64,000 nucleotides of DNA. It comes from Symbiobacterium terraclitae (lineage in GTDB: Bacteria; Bacillota; Sulfobacillia; Symbiobacteriales; Symbiobacteriaceae). The translations under genes and the position numbers were made by a program. This document shows, piece after piece, positions 1 through 6,580 of this stretch. Within the stretch, counting starts at the first letter, position 1; each line of letters begins with the position of its first letter. Under the pieces are notes generated by a model. That model had not been told where the DNA came from. It ran no database searches and saw nothing but the letters and a program-made list of their open reading frames with translations. The DNA lies in NCBI RefSeq assembly GCF_017874315.1, contig NZ_JAGGLG010000003.1:116332-180331 (forward strand), read 5' to 3'.

Positions 1-305
1 TCGGAGATATGTGGATTACGTTATCCCCATTATAGCATGCCAATCCACGCTGTCTAGGAGCATCTGGCGAGGTCGCAGGAAAATTCACCGGGATGCTGGG
101 AGGCGACGCCCTGCAAGCGGACCGGAGCCGAAGCAGTGGCGGAGTGCACCGGTTTCCGGCGCACCCGGAAGGGCGCCCGGGCGGGCGGCTCGAGCAACCG
201 GCCGACGGCGGTGCGCACCCTCCCCGGCGGGAGCAACCGTCGCGGGCGAGGGCCCGGAAAATAAGATCGGAGACGGCCTGCACCGTCTCCGAAGGACCTT
301 CGTTT
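1..305. other. intergenic stretch at window edge, no gene seen
   Basis: I see no convincing gene here. The reading frames present have no ribosome binding site and no recognisable motif. The only clear structure is the hairpin at 268-291, listed separately as the terminator of the E1-like gene pair. The left 60 bases are less GC-rich than the rest and could belong to an upstream feature outside the window. Confidence 0.5.
255..291 (-). terminator. intrinsic terminator of the E1-like gene pair
   Basis: A perfect 9-bp stem (268-276 with 283-291, CGGAGACGG/CCGTCTCCG) has a 6-nt loop. On the minus strand it is followed by ATCTTATTTTCC, a T-rich tract. It lies 15 bases past the stop codon of the downstream gene, as expected for a Rho-independent terminator. 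Confidence 0.8.
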
Positions 306-1052
306 CTACCGACCTGCACAGAGCGGGCATTCAGCCCGGCGTGCAACGCCCGACTCCCGGAACCGGGCCTCCCAGCCGTCGTAGCGGAGCAGCCGGCCCG
401 TGAGCGGCGTGCCGATGCCCAGGATCAGCTTCAGCGCCTCGGTCGCCGCCGCGGTGCCGATCACGCCGCCTGCGGCAGCCACCACGCGGCCGTCGCCGCC
501 GGTGCCACCGGCCTCCGGGACCAGCCCCGCCTCAGCCGCGCGGTCCGCCCCGATGCAGCCCAGGCACGGCTCGCCGGGACGGTAGGCAAAGAGGGCGCCT
601 GACGCGCCGCGCGCACCGGCGAATACCACCGCCGCGCCGCTTGCGATCGCCGCGGCCTGCACGGCGTCCCAGTCACCGGTCGTCGCCACCACCACCTGGT
701 GACCCGCCACGAGCGCCGGGAGGGCATCGGGGTCGGCGACGGCCTTCACCTCGGCATCCGGGTTGATGGCCTCGAGCTTGGCCCGGCCCGATTCCGCCCG
801 GTTCTGTCCGATGCGGGCGAGCGTGTGGGCGATGGCGCCGGAGAGGTCCGCAGCGGCCAGCTCCGCCGGGTCCCAGAGGGTGATCCGCCCGACGCCGGCC
901 GCGGCCAGGTACATGCCGGCCGCAGAACCGGCGGCACCCTGGCCGGCCACCAGGACGGAGGCCGCCTTGATGCGCTTCTGGCCGCGCCCGCCGACCTCGG
1001 GCAGGATGATGTGCCGGCTGTAGCGCAGGATCTCCTGCTCGGTCAGGCTCAT
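306..1052 (-). CDS. degenerate ThiF/MoeB/HesA-type E1-like protein
   Basis: This 248-residue protein has the E1-like (ThiF/MoeB) nucleotide-binding fold. The N-terminus (MSLTEQEILRYSRHIILPEV) is typical of MoeB, and GQGAAG stands where the family has GCGGLG. Two zinc-type CxxC pairs remain (CLGC in the middle, CPLC at the C-terminus). It is clearly diverged: the arginine-bearing LSNLQRQ segment that contacts ATP is replaced by LSGAIAH, and no catalytic cysteine is obvious. Its ATG at 1052 overlaps the stop of the upstream, better-conserved E1 gene by 4 nt, so the two are translationally coupled. The upstream reading frame is longer, but ATG 1052 is chosen by homology and overlap. I infer a partner or scaffold of the neighbour; it could instead be a decaying duplicate. 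Confidence 0.85.
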   Translation of the reverse strand: MSLTEQEILRYSRHIILPEVGGRGQKRIKAASVLVAGQGAAGSAAGMYLAAAGVGRITLWDPAELAAADLSGAIAHTLARIGQNRAESGRAKLEAINPDAEVKAVADPDALPALVAGHQVVVATTGDWDAVQAAAIASGAAVVFAGARGASGALFAYRPGEPCLGCIGADRAAEAGLVPEAGGTGGDGRVVAAAGGVIGTAAATEALKLILGIGTPLTGRLLRYDGWEARFRESGVARRAECPLCAGR

Positions 1053-1810
1053 CTGCCCACCCCCCCGCAGAACTGCTCGTAGTCGATCAACTGGTGAATG
1101 GTGGGGTGGTCGCCGCAGACCGGGCAGTCCGGGTTGCGCCGCAACTGCACCTCGGCCACGTCCATGTCGAGGGCGCTGTAGACCAGCAGCCGGCCCACCA
1201 GGGCAGCACCGCGGCCGGAAAGCACCTTCAGCGCCTCCATGGCCATCAGGCTGCCGACGAAGCCCGGCAGGACGCCGATCACGCCGGCCTCGGCGCACGA
1301 GGGCACCGACCCGGGGGGCGGCGGCGTGGGGTAGATACACCGGTAGCAGGGTCCCTGTCCGGGGATGAAGGTGGTCACCTGGCCGTCAAACCGGAAGATG
1401 GAGCCGTGGATCTGCGGACGCCCGGCCAGCACGCAGGCGTCGTTGACCAGGTAGCGGGTGGCGAAGTTGTCGGAGCAGTCGAGGATCAGGTCGTACTGGG
1501 CGAAGAGTTCCAGGGCGTTGTCGCTGGTTAGGCTGACCGGGTGGAGGTCGACGTGGGTCTCGGGGCGGAGCGCCGAGATCTTCGCCATGCCGCTCTCCAC
1601 CTTGAGCCGGCCCACGTCGGCCGCGTCGTGCAGGACCTGCCGCTGCAGGTTGGACAGGTCGACGCGGTCCATATCACAGAGGCCGATGCGGCCCACCCCG
1701 GCCGCCGCCAGCTCGTACGCCACGGGCGACCCGAGGCCGCCGCAGCCGACCACCAGCACCGAGGACGCAGCCAGCCTGGCCTGCTCAGCGGGTGTAAAGC
1801 GTGCTTCCAT
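1049..1810 (-). CDS. ThiF/MoeB family adenylyltransferase (E1-like)
   Basis: MoeB/ThiF enzymes adenylate the C-terminal glycine of a ubiquitin-like sulfur carrier (MoaD or ThiS) for molybdopterin or thiamine synthesis. This 253-residue protein keeps the hallmarks: GCGGLGSP nucleotide loop, DMDRVDLSNLQRQ, a conserved Lys (GRLKVES), DCSDNFATR, and zinc cysteines CYRC and CPVC. The C-terminal segment HPTIHQLIDYEQFCGG is MoeB-like. ATG 1810 is chosen because AGGGG lies about 11 nt upstream and the family N-terminus begins there; ATG 1855 is an alternative. It is first of a two-gene unit with the degenerate paralogue. No MoaD or ThiS gene is visible, so the substrate is unknown. Confidence 0.9.
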   Translation of the reverse strand: MEARFTPAEQARLAASSVLVVGCGGLGSPVAYELAAAGVGRIGLCDMDRVDLSNLQRQVLHDAADVGRLKVESGMAKISALRPETHVDLHPVSLTSDNALELFAQYDLILDCSDNFATRYLVNDACVLAGRPQIHGSIFRFDGQVTTFIPGQGPCYRCIYPTPPPPGSVPSCAEAGVIGVLPGFVGSLMAMEALKVLSGRGAALVGRLLVYSALDMDVAEVQLRRNPDCPVCGDHPTIHQLIDYEQFCGGVGR

Positions 1811-1908
1811 CTGTGCATAACCCCTTCGAATGCCACCATCACCGCCGGTAGGCATCAGCGCGTTCCCCGTCAAGTTTATCACCTGATGGGGTAAACCTCC
1901 AGCCCAAC

Positions 1909-2121
1909 CTAGATGGTGAGCCACCGGTCCAGCCCCGGGGCGAAGCGGTACATGAGGCTGCGCAGGCGGTACCGCAGGAAGAACAGCCGCCGCTTCCACG
2001 CCTCTCGGCGGCGGGTCCGGAGGAGTTCCTCCGCCTCGGCCCTGTGCAGCGCGTTGTGCGGGTGGTAACCGGTGACGCGCTGCCGCGCCACCAGGAGGAG
2101 GTTTTCCGGATGAAGGTGCAC
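1909..2121 (-). CDS. small basic hypothetical protein
   Basis: I do not recognise this 70-residue protein. It is rich in Arg and Leu, with a basic amphipathic middle (RRREAWKRRLFFLRYRLR), and has no signal peptide or clear membrane span. A strong GGAGG lies 9 nt before GTG 2121; the ATG at 2127 is only 3 nt from the Shine-Dalgarno, so GTG 2121 is the better start. It sits about 100 nt upstream of the E1-like pair in the same direction and downstream of a promoter-led 32-codon ORF. It is called real because of the ribosome binding site and its place in a minus-strand run of genes. Confidence 0.55.
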   Translation of the reverse strand: MHLHPENLLLVARQRVTGYHPHNALHRAEAEELLRTRRREAWKRRLFFLRYRLRSLMYRFAPGLDRWLTI

Positions 2122-2314
2122 TGGCATTCACCTCCGATGTCAGTCTGCCGCCAGGCCGCAGTGCAACGGTCCGGGCGGGCCAGGCTGGCGCAGCTGCGCC
2201 AGCACGAGCGAAAAAAGCGGACCACGGGCGCGGTCTGCCCATGGTCCTCCCCATATGAAAGGGCCACAGGCAGCCGCTCGCTGACCTGTGGCCGTAAGCT
2301 GCAGCGCGGCGTGG

Positions 2315-2413
2315 CTACGCCGGTCTGACGGCAACAGGTCGCGAGATGACCGTACCAGCGAACTGAAGCACGTGGGCCACAGTCAGCGCATGGACCTTGG
2401 CGATCCGTACCAT
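2315..2413 (-). CDS. promoter-led small ORF, 32 residues
   Basis: This ORF is below the usual gene-finder size. It has a near-ideal AAAGGAGG 8 nt upstream of ATG 2413 and a sigma-A promoter 54 nt upstream of the ATG. The product starts MVRIAKVHALTVAHVLQFAG and ends at TAG 2315. It is moderately hydrophobic in the middle with Arg and Lys at both ends. It could be a stand-alone small protein or a leader peptide for the genes downstream. I do not recognise a family. Confidence 0.55.
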   Translation of the reverse strand: MVRIAKVHALTVAHVLQFAGTVISRPVAVRPA

Positions 2414-2441
2414 CTCGGCGACCTCCTTTCGGTGTACTTCA

Positions 2442-2496
2442 GGACTCGCGAGTCCCGGCAGATGTGAGTATAGCCAGCGGGAACCTGTTCAGTCAA
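2442..2496 (-). promoter_or_regulatory. sigma-A promoter with downstream palindrome
   Basis: On the minus strand TTGACT (2491-2496) and TATACT (2467-2472) are separated by 18 nt, giving a good housekeeping promoter with its start near 2460. Immediately downstream lies the perfect 14-nt palindrome GGACTCGCGAGTCC (2442-2455), which would sit at about +5 to +18. It could be a repressor operator or a 5' stem in the mRNA of the small ORF at 2413. Confidence 0.7.
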
Positions 2497-2531
2497 CGCG
2501 GAAGTGCGGAAAGAACCAGATGACTTATTCT

Positions 2532-3275
2532 CTACCGGCCGGGCAGCGTGACCCCGCCCAGGCTCCCGCCGTAGAGCGAGTTGGGCACCGGACCGACGAT
2601 CACCGTGTCGGAGAGCGGCAGCTCCTGCACCAGGGGGACCTCCTGGGTCGTCAGCGGCAGGATGATCCGCATGGTGGCCGCGGCCTCCAGCCAGACCCGG
2701 TGCCGGGTCTGGTTGATTCCCTCACCCCGGAACTCCTGCTGTACCGTGATCGCCACGGAGCCCACCGGGACCAGCTGCACCGAGAGGCGGGGCCCCAGGT
2801 TGGAGAGCAGCGCGGAGCCGGTGAGGGCGCCCAGCGGCAGCCGGACGGGCGTCTCGGCCAGGCGGGCCAGTTCCTCCTGCACCGCCACGGCGGCCTCGCT
2901 GGCGACGCGGTTGATCAGGGGCGTGTTGATGTGGTAGGCGGCGATGCGTCCGTCGGCGTCCTTCTCGTACTCCACGACCTGGGCGCCGGCCAGGGAGCGG
3001 CTCACCTGTCCCGCCACCACCCGGTTCACGGCCGCCGCCCCGAGCCGCTTCGCCTCCACCTCGGCCACCGCCTTCAGCGGCTGGAGGAGGATCAGGTCGC
3101 CGATGCGGACGAGCAGGTAGAGCACGGCGGCCGAGAGGATGAGGTTGCGCACCCAGACCCGGCGGAACCGCAGCCGCCGCCAGATCCGCCCGATCCCCCT
3201 CGCCGGGCGCAGCCGGAACCGCGCCGGGCCCCGCCGCAGTGGGCGTCCCGTGCGTATGCGGCCGAAGCGGGACAT
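2532..3275 (-). CDS. yunB: sporulation protein YunB
   Basis: The 247-residue length and layout match YunB, a sporulation protein of Bacillus and Clostridia whose loss delays spore development. A basic N-terminus (MSRFGRIRTGRPLRR) precedes one membrane segment (RNLILSAAVLYLLVRIGDLI). The YunB domain then contains HINTPLINRVASEA, PVRLPLGALTGSALLSNLGP and a VPLVQELPLSDTVIVGPVP ending. ATG 3275 is chosen because AGAGGGGGAG lies just upstream and the protein then has normal family length; the reading frame extends further upstream with no homology. It indicates an endospore former. It is transcribed alone or with the MscS gene upstream. Confidence 0.93.
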   Translation of the reverse strand: MSRFGRIRTGRPLRRGPARFRLRPARGIGRIWRRLRFRRVWVRNLILSAAVLYLLVRIGDLILLQPLKAVAEVEAKRLGAAAVNRVVAGQVSRSLAGAQVVEYEKDADGRIAAYHINTPLINRVASEAAVAVQEELARLAETPVRLPLGALTGSALLSNLGPRLSVQLVPVGSVAITVQQEFRGEGINQTRHRVWLEAAATMRIILPLTTQEVPLVQELPLSDTVIVGPVPNSLYGGSLGGVTLPGR

Positions 3276-3417
3276 CGCCTCTCCCCCTCTTGCACACCGC
3301 CTGTCTCCTGACATAGCCAGCCTATGCCCGGCGTCCTGGCGCACATGCCTGGGGGGGCGTAGCACGCCGCTGTCCCCGATCACCGCCCTACGATAGCATG
3401 GTTCGCCACGGAACTTC

Positions 3418-3446
3418 GCAGGCCGGGGCGGACTGCCCCGGCCTGC
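3418..3446 (-). terminator. hairpin after the MscS gene
   Basis: A perfect 12-bp GC-rich stem (3418-3429 with 3435-3446) has a 5-nt loop and lies 10 nt past the stop of the MscS gene. On the minus strand it is followed by GAAGTTCC, a weak T tract. It is a likely terminator, less certain than those with a T run. Confidence 0.55.
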
Positions 3447-3455
3447 CAAGTGCGA

Positions 3456-4505
3456 TCACGACGGAAGCTGGCCGACCAGCGTCTGCGTCGGGTAGGCCAG
3501 CCGGATTCCCTCCTCCTCGAACCGGCGGAGAATCTCCAGGTAGATCTCCTGCCGGGTTTCCATGAACGGATACCACCCGTACGGCTCCACCCAGTAGGCC
3601 ACATCGAACTCGTAGGCGTAGGTGCCGAAGCCGATCAGGCAGGCCCAGTCGAACCGGGTGCGGGGGTGCCGGTCCACGACCTCCTTGATGATGGCCGGGA
3701 TCCGCTCCAGCTTCTCCCGGGGCGTCTGGTAGACGACCCGGATCGTAAAGCGGACCATCCGCTTCTGCATCTGCCGCAGGTTCTGGATGCGGGCCCCCAC
3801 GACGTCGGTGTTGGCGAGGATCAGCTCCTCGCCGGTGAGTGCACGCAGGCGGGTGGTCTTGAGCCCCACGTGCTCCACCGTGCCCATCATGCCGTTTTCC
3901 AGGATGATGAAGTCCCCCACCAGGAACGGCTGGTCCAACATGATGGAGAGCGAGGCGAACAGGTCCCCGAGCACGTTCTGCACGGAGAGGGCGACGGCCA
4001 CGCCGCCGATGCCGAGGCCGGCCAGCAGCGCGTCGATCTCGACGCCCATGTTCTGCAGGGTCAGGAGCAGCAGGCAGGAGATGAGGATCAGCCGACCCAG
4101 GAAGCCCACCGCGCCGGCCATCGTCTTCCGGGTCTGGTCCGAGCCGTTGCGGGTGCGGATGTAGTGGACCACCCAGTAGCTGATCAGCCGGTTGCCCCAG
4201 ATGCCGAGCTGGATCGCCAGTGCGATGACCAGCAGGTTGCGCAGCAGGCCGAGGGTGGTCGGAGGCAGGACCAGCGCCCGGGAGCCCGCGTAGACGGCCA
4301 GATAGAGCTTGAACCAGACAGCGGTCCGGCTGAGCACGTCGGTGATGGCGTCGTCCAGCTGCGTGCTCGTCTGGGCCGCAATGCGCGCCAGGCGGCCGAC
4401 GACGACGCGGATGAGGAAGGCGAGGACCAGGTAGGTGCCCGCCGCCACCGCCAGTGCGAGCAGCCAGTCTTGCAGGGAGTTGCCGTAGAAATACCAGGAC
4501 AGCAC
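3456..4505 (-). CDS. MscS family mechanosensitive channel
   Basis: Small-conductance mechanosensitive channels open under membrane tension to release solutes on osmotic downshock. This 349-residue protein has four or five membrane segments in the first 190 residues. The pore helix and beta-domain of the family follow, with the motif LLAGLGIGGVAVALSVQNVL and QPFLVGDFIILENGMMGTVE, then an alpha/beta cytoplasmic domain. Start is GTG 4505, with GAGGTGG upstream; the longer frame has no membrane segments upstream and is rejected. It precedes yunB on the same strand but has its own terminator-like hairpin between them. Confidence 0.9.
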   Translation of the reverse strand: MLSWYFYGNSLQDWLLALAVAAGTYLVLAFLIRVVVGRLARIAAQTSTQLDDAITDVLSRTAVWFKLYLAVYAGSRALVLPPTTLGLLRNLLVIALAIQLGIWGNRLISYWVVHYIRTRNGSDQTRKTMAGAVGFLGRLILISCLLLLTLQNMGVEIDALLAGLGIGGVAVALSVQNVLGDLFASLSIMLDQPFLVGDFIILENGMMGTVEHVGLKTTRLRALTGEELILANTDVVGARIQNLRQMQKRMVRFTIRVVYQTPREKLERIPAIIKEVVDRHPRTRFDWACLIGFGTYAYEFDVAYWVEPYGWYPFMETRQEIYLEILRRFEEEGIRLAYPTQTLVGQLPS

Positions 4506-4657
4506 GGTACCACCTCGGTTTTCGGGATATACATCGACAACCCAGACGCAGCCCACGGGTTGCAGGTTCAGGGAACTTCGCTCCCCCGAACTGTCATCCC
4601 TGCCGCCAACCCCGTCGACCAGCCGGTGCGCGGAAGGCCTGGACCCGTCGTCGGCGG

Positions 4658-4753
4658 CGACTCTCACAAGAGTTGGGCGATCGCAGGGCGCACGGCTGTA
4701 GGGTCACAGGCGACGGCTGGAGGCCTGCTCCGGCGCGGGCTGGCTCGTGTCAA
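4658..4753. repeat. 96-nt dispersed repeat, copy A
   Basis: This sequence aligns over its whole length with 12021-12116 (copy B). Shared blocks include CGACTCTC at the left, GCAGGGCGCAC, GCCTGCTCC and GCGGGCTGGCTCGTGTCAA at the right end. Identity is roughly three quarters by eye. Both copies are intergenic and in the same orientation on the plus strand. It is a candidate small mobile or regulatory repeat family. Confidence 0.65.
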
Positions 4754-4787
4754 GGGACCGTTGGCGTTCTGTGGAGTGCACCTGCGC

Positions 4788-4818
4788 AAGAAGCAGGCGG
4801 CCGCGCCGCCTGCTTCTT
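4788..4818. terminator. strong hairpin downstream of tyrS
   Basis: A 14-bp perfect stem, AAGAAGCAGGCGGC paired with GCCGCCTGCTTCTT, has a 3-nt loop. It lies 112 nt past the tyrS stop on the minus strand. The flanks have only short T runs on either strand, so terminator activity is plausible but not certain; it might act in both directions. Confidence 0.55.
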
Positions 4819-4929
4819 CCACTTGCGCTGCGTCAGCACGAACCGCAGCCCTGGACGTGCTGGCGATGCACCCAGCGCTGCCGCATGTCGCAGCACGAGC
4901 CTGCGACCATCATCCATGCGCCCTCCGCG

Positions 4930-6150
4930 CTACCCCAGCACGACCCGGCCGTACTTGCGCTTGCCCGCCTTCAGCACCTGGCCGCTGGTCAGCGTCAGCT
5001 CGGCCCGGGGGTCGGTGATCTTCTCACCGTCCACCGTGAACCCGCCCTGCTCGATCAGGCGCCGGGCCTCGCTCACCGACGGGGCCAGTCCCGTGCTGGC
5101 CAGCAGCCGGGCGGCCTGGATCGGCAGGTCGGCGGTGCGCACGACCACGTCGGGGATGTCGTCGGGCACCTCGCCCCGGGAGAACTGAGCGACCCAGCGC
5201 TCCTCGGCGCGGCGGGCCTCCTCCTCCGTGCCGCCGTACGTGGTGATGATCGCCCGGCCCAGCTGCTTCTTGAAGTTCATCGGGTTCTCGCCGGCATCCA
5301 TCGCCGCCTTGATGCGGTCGATCTCCTCCTGCGGAACGTCCGTGAAGTACGTGAAGTACGTGAGGATCAGCTTGTCCGGGATCGACATCGTCCGGCCGAA
5401 CATCTCGTCAGGCGAGTGGTCGAGCCCGATGTAGTTGCCCAGGGACTTGGACATCTTCTCCGTGCCGTCCAGCCCCTCCACGATGGGCGTCATCAGGCAG
5501 ACCTGCGGCTCCTGGCCGGCGTTGCGCTGCAGGTCGCGCCCCGTGAGCAGGTTGAACTTCTGGTCGGTGCCGCCCAGCTCGACGTCGGCCTGGACGGCCA
5601 CCGAGTCCGTGCCCTGCATCAACGGGTAGAAGAACTCGTGAATGTAAATCGGCCGACCTTCCTCGTAACGTTTCTTGAAGTCTTCTCGTTCTAGCATGCG
5701 AGCGACGGTGGACTGGGCCGCCAGCCGGGTGACGTCCGCGAAGGTCATCGGCGCCAGCCACTCGCTGTTGCGCCGGATCTCCAGCCTGCTGACGTCCAGC
5801 ACCCGGGCGGCCTGCTCCAGGTAGCGCTGTGCGTTCTCCGTCGTCTGCTCGTGCGTGAGCTGGGGGCGCGCCTCGTTCCGGCCGGTGGGGTCGCCGACCA
5901 TCGCCGTGTAGTCGCCGATGATCAGCACGCCCGTGTGGCCGCACTCGACGAAGTCCCGCAGCTTGCGCAGCGGCACCGTGTGGCCCAGCGTCAGGTCCTT
6001 GCCGGTGGGGTCGATGCCCAGCTTCACCCGGAGCGGCCTGCCCGTCTTCGCCGACCGCTCCAGCTTCTGCCGGAGTTCCTCCTCGCTGACCACGTCAACC
6101 ACGCCGCGCATCAGGATCCTCAGTTGCTCGTCCACGCTCATGAAACCCAT
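4930..6150 (-). CDS. tyrS: tyrosyl-tRNA synthetase
   Basis: TyrRS charges tRNA-Tyr with tyrosine. This 406-residue class I enzyme has the HIGH-equivalent LTLGHTVPLRKL after GIDPTGKD, the KMSKS loop as EKMSKSLGNYIGL, and a C-terminal S4 RNA-binding domain (SEARRLIEQGGFTVDGEKI). The length fits the TyrZ-like bacterial subtype. ATG 6150 is chosen with AAGGA about 9 nt upstream; MSV three codons later is an alternative. A T-box leader with a TAC specifier precedes it, so transcription should rise when uncharged tRNA-Tyr accumulates. It is monocistronic. Confidence 0.97.
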   Translation of the reverse strand: MGFMSVDEQLRILMRGVVDVVSEEELRQKLERSAKTGRPLRVKLGIDPTGKDLTLGHTVPLRKLRDFVECGHTGVLIIGDYTAMVGDPTGRNEARPQLTHEQTTENAQRYLEQAARVLDVSRLEIRRNSEWLAPMTFADVTRLAAQSTVARMLEREDFKKRYEEGRPIYIHEFFYPLMQGTDSVAVQADVELGGTDQKFNLLTGRDLQRNAGQEPQVCLMTPIVEGLDGTEKMSKSLGNYIGLDHSPDEMFGRTMSIPDKLILTYFTYFTDVPQEEIDRIKAAMDAGENPMNFKKQLGRAIITTYGGTEEEARRAEERWVAQFSRGEVPDDIPDVVVRTADLPIQAARLLASTGLAPSVSEARRLIEQGGFTVDGEKITDPRAELTLTSGQVLKAGKRKYGRVVLG

Positions 6151-6164
6151 CGCGATCCGTCCTT

Positions 6165-6512
6165 CCCTCCCGGCGCAGGACCGAAAGCAAAGCGCCCTGC
6201 CCGGTCGTCTCAGCCCAGGGACGACGTGTGCCTGCACGCCGCGGTACCACCCTGGTTGACCCCCGGGGAGGGAGCCCACTCGTCGTTCCGGTAACGGGGA
6301 ACCTCCGGCCCGGCCTATCCATCTAACCAGAGGAGCGCCTGGCCGGCGCGACCTGGCCGACGGACTCGGCGGGCGGCTCCGGAGTGTACTTCAGCGCCGT
6401 ACCCCGGGGCTTCGCACCAGCCAGCCCCTCTCTGGTGGCGGCTCCGACGCCTACTTCTCTCCGTCCTCGCCGATTTGGTCCAAATTCTAGCATAATCCTT
6501 CCAGCCGTGCAA
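6165..6512 (-). promoter_or_regulatory. T-box riboswitch and promoter of tyrS
   Basis: The conserved T-box AGGGTGGTACCGCG lies at about 6239-6252 on the minus strand. Its TGGT would pair with the ACCA end of tRNA-Tyr. Upstream, TGAAG is followed by TAC (6386-6388), a Tyr codon at the position expected for the specifier; the same context in the pheS leader carries TTC. A promoter TTGCAC (6507-6512), 17 nt, TAGAAT (6484-6489) starts the leader near 6478. A GC-rich hairpin followed by CTTTGCTTT near 6190 is the probable terminator. Confidence 0.9.
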
Positions 6513-6580
6513 TTCCGGGGCCCCACAAGGAGTCTCGCCCAACAGGGCGAATTCCTTTCATTCTGTTGGAGGTGTTTCAC

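Larger units (their letters stand above)
4506..4929. other. gene-free interval between MscS gene and tyrS
   Basis: This 424-nt interval contains no supportable gene. It holds one copy of a 96-nt dispersed repeat (4658-4753) and a strong 14-bp hairpin (4788-4818). Reading frames across it are shadows without ribosome binding sites. Confidence 0.6.
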
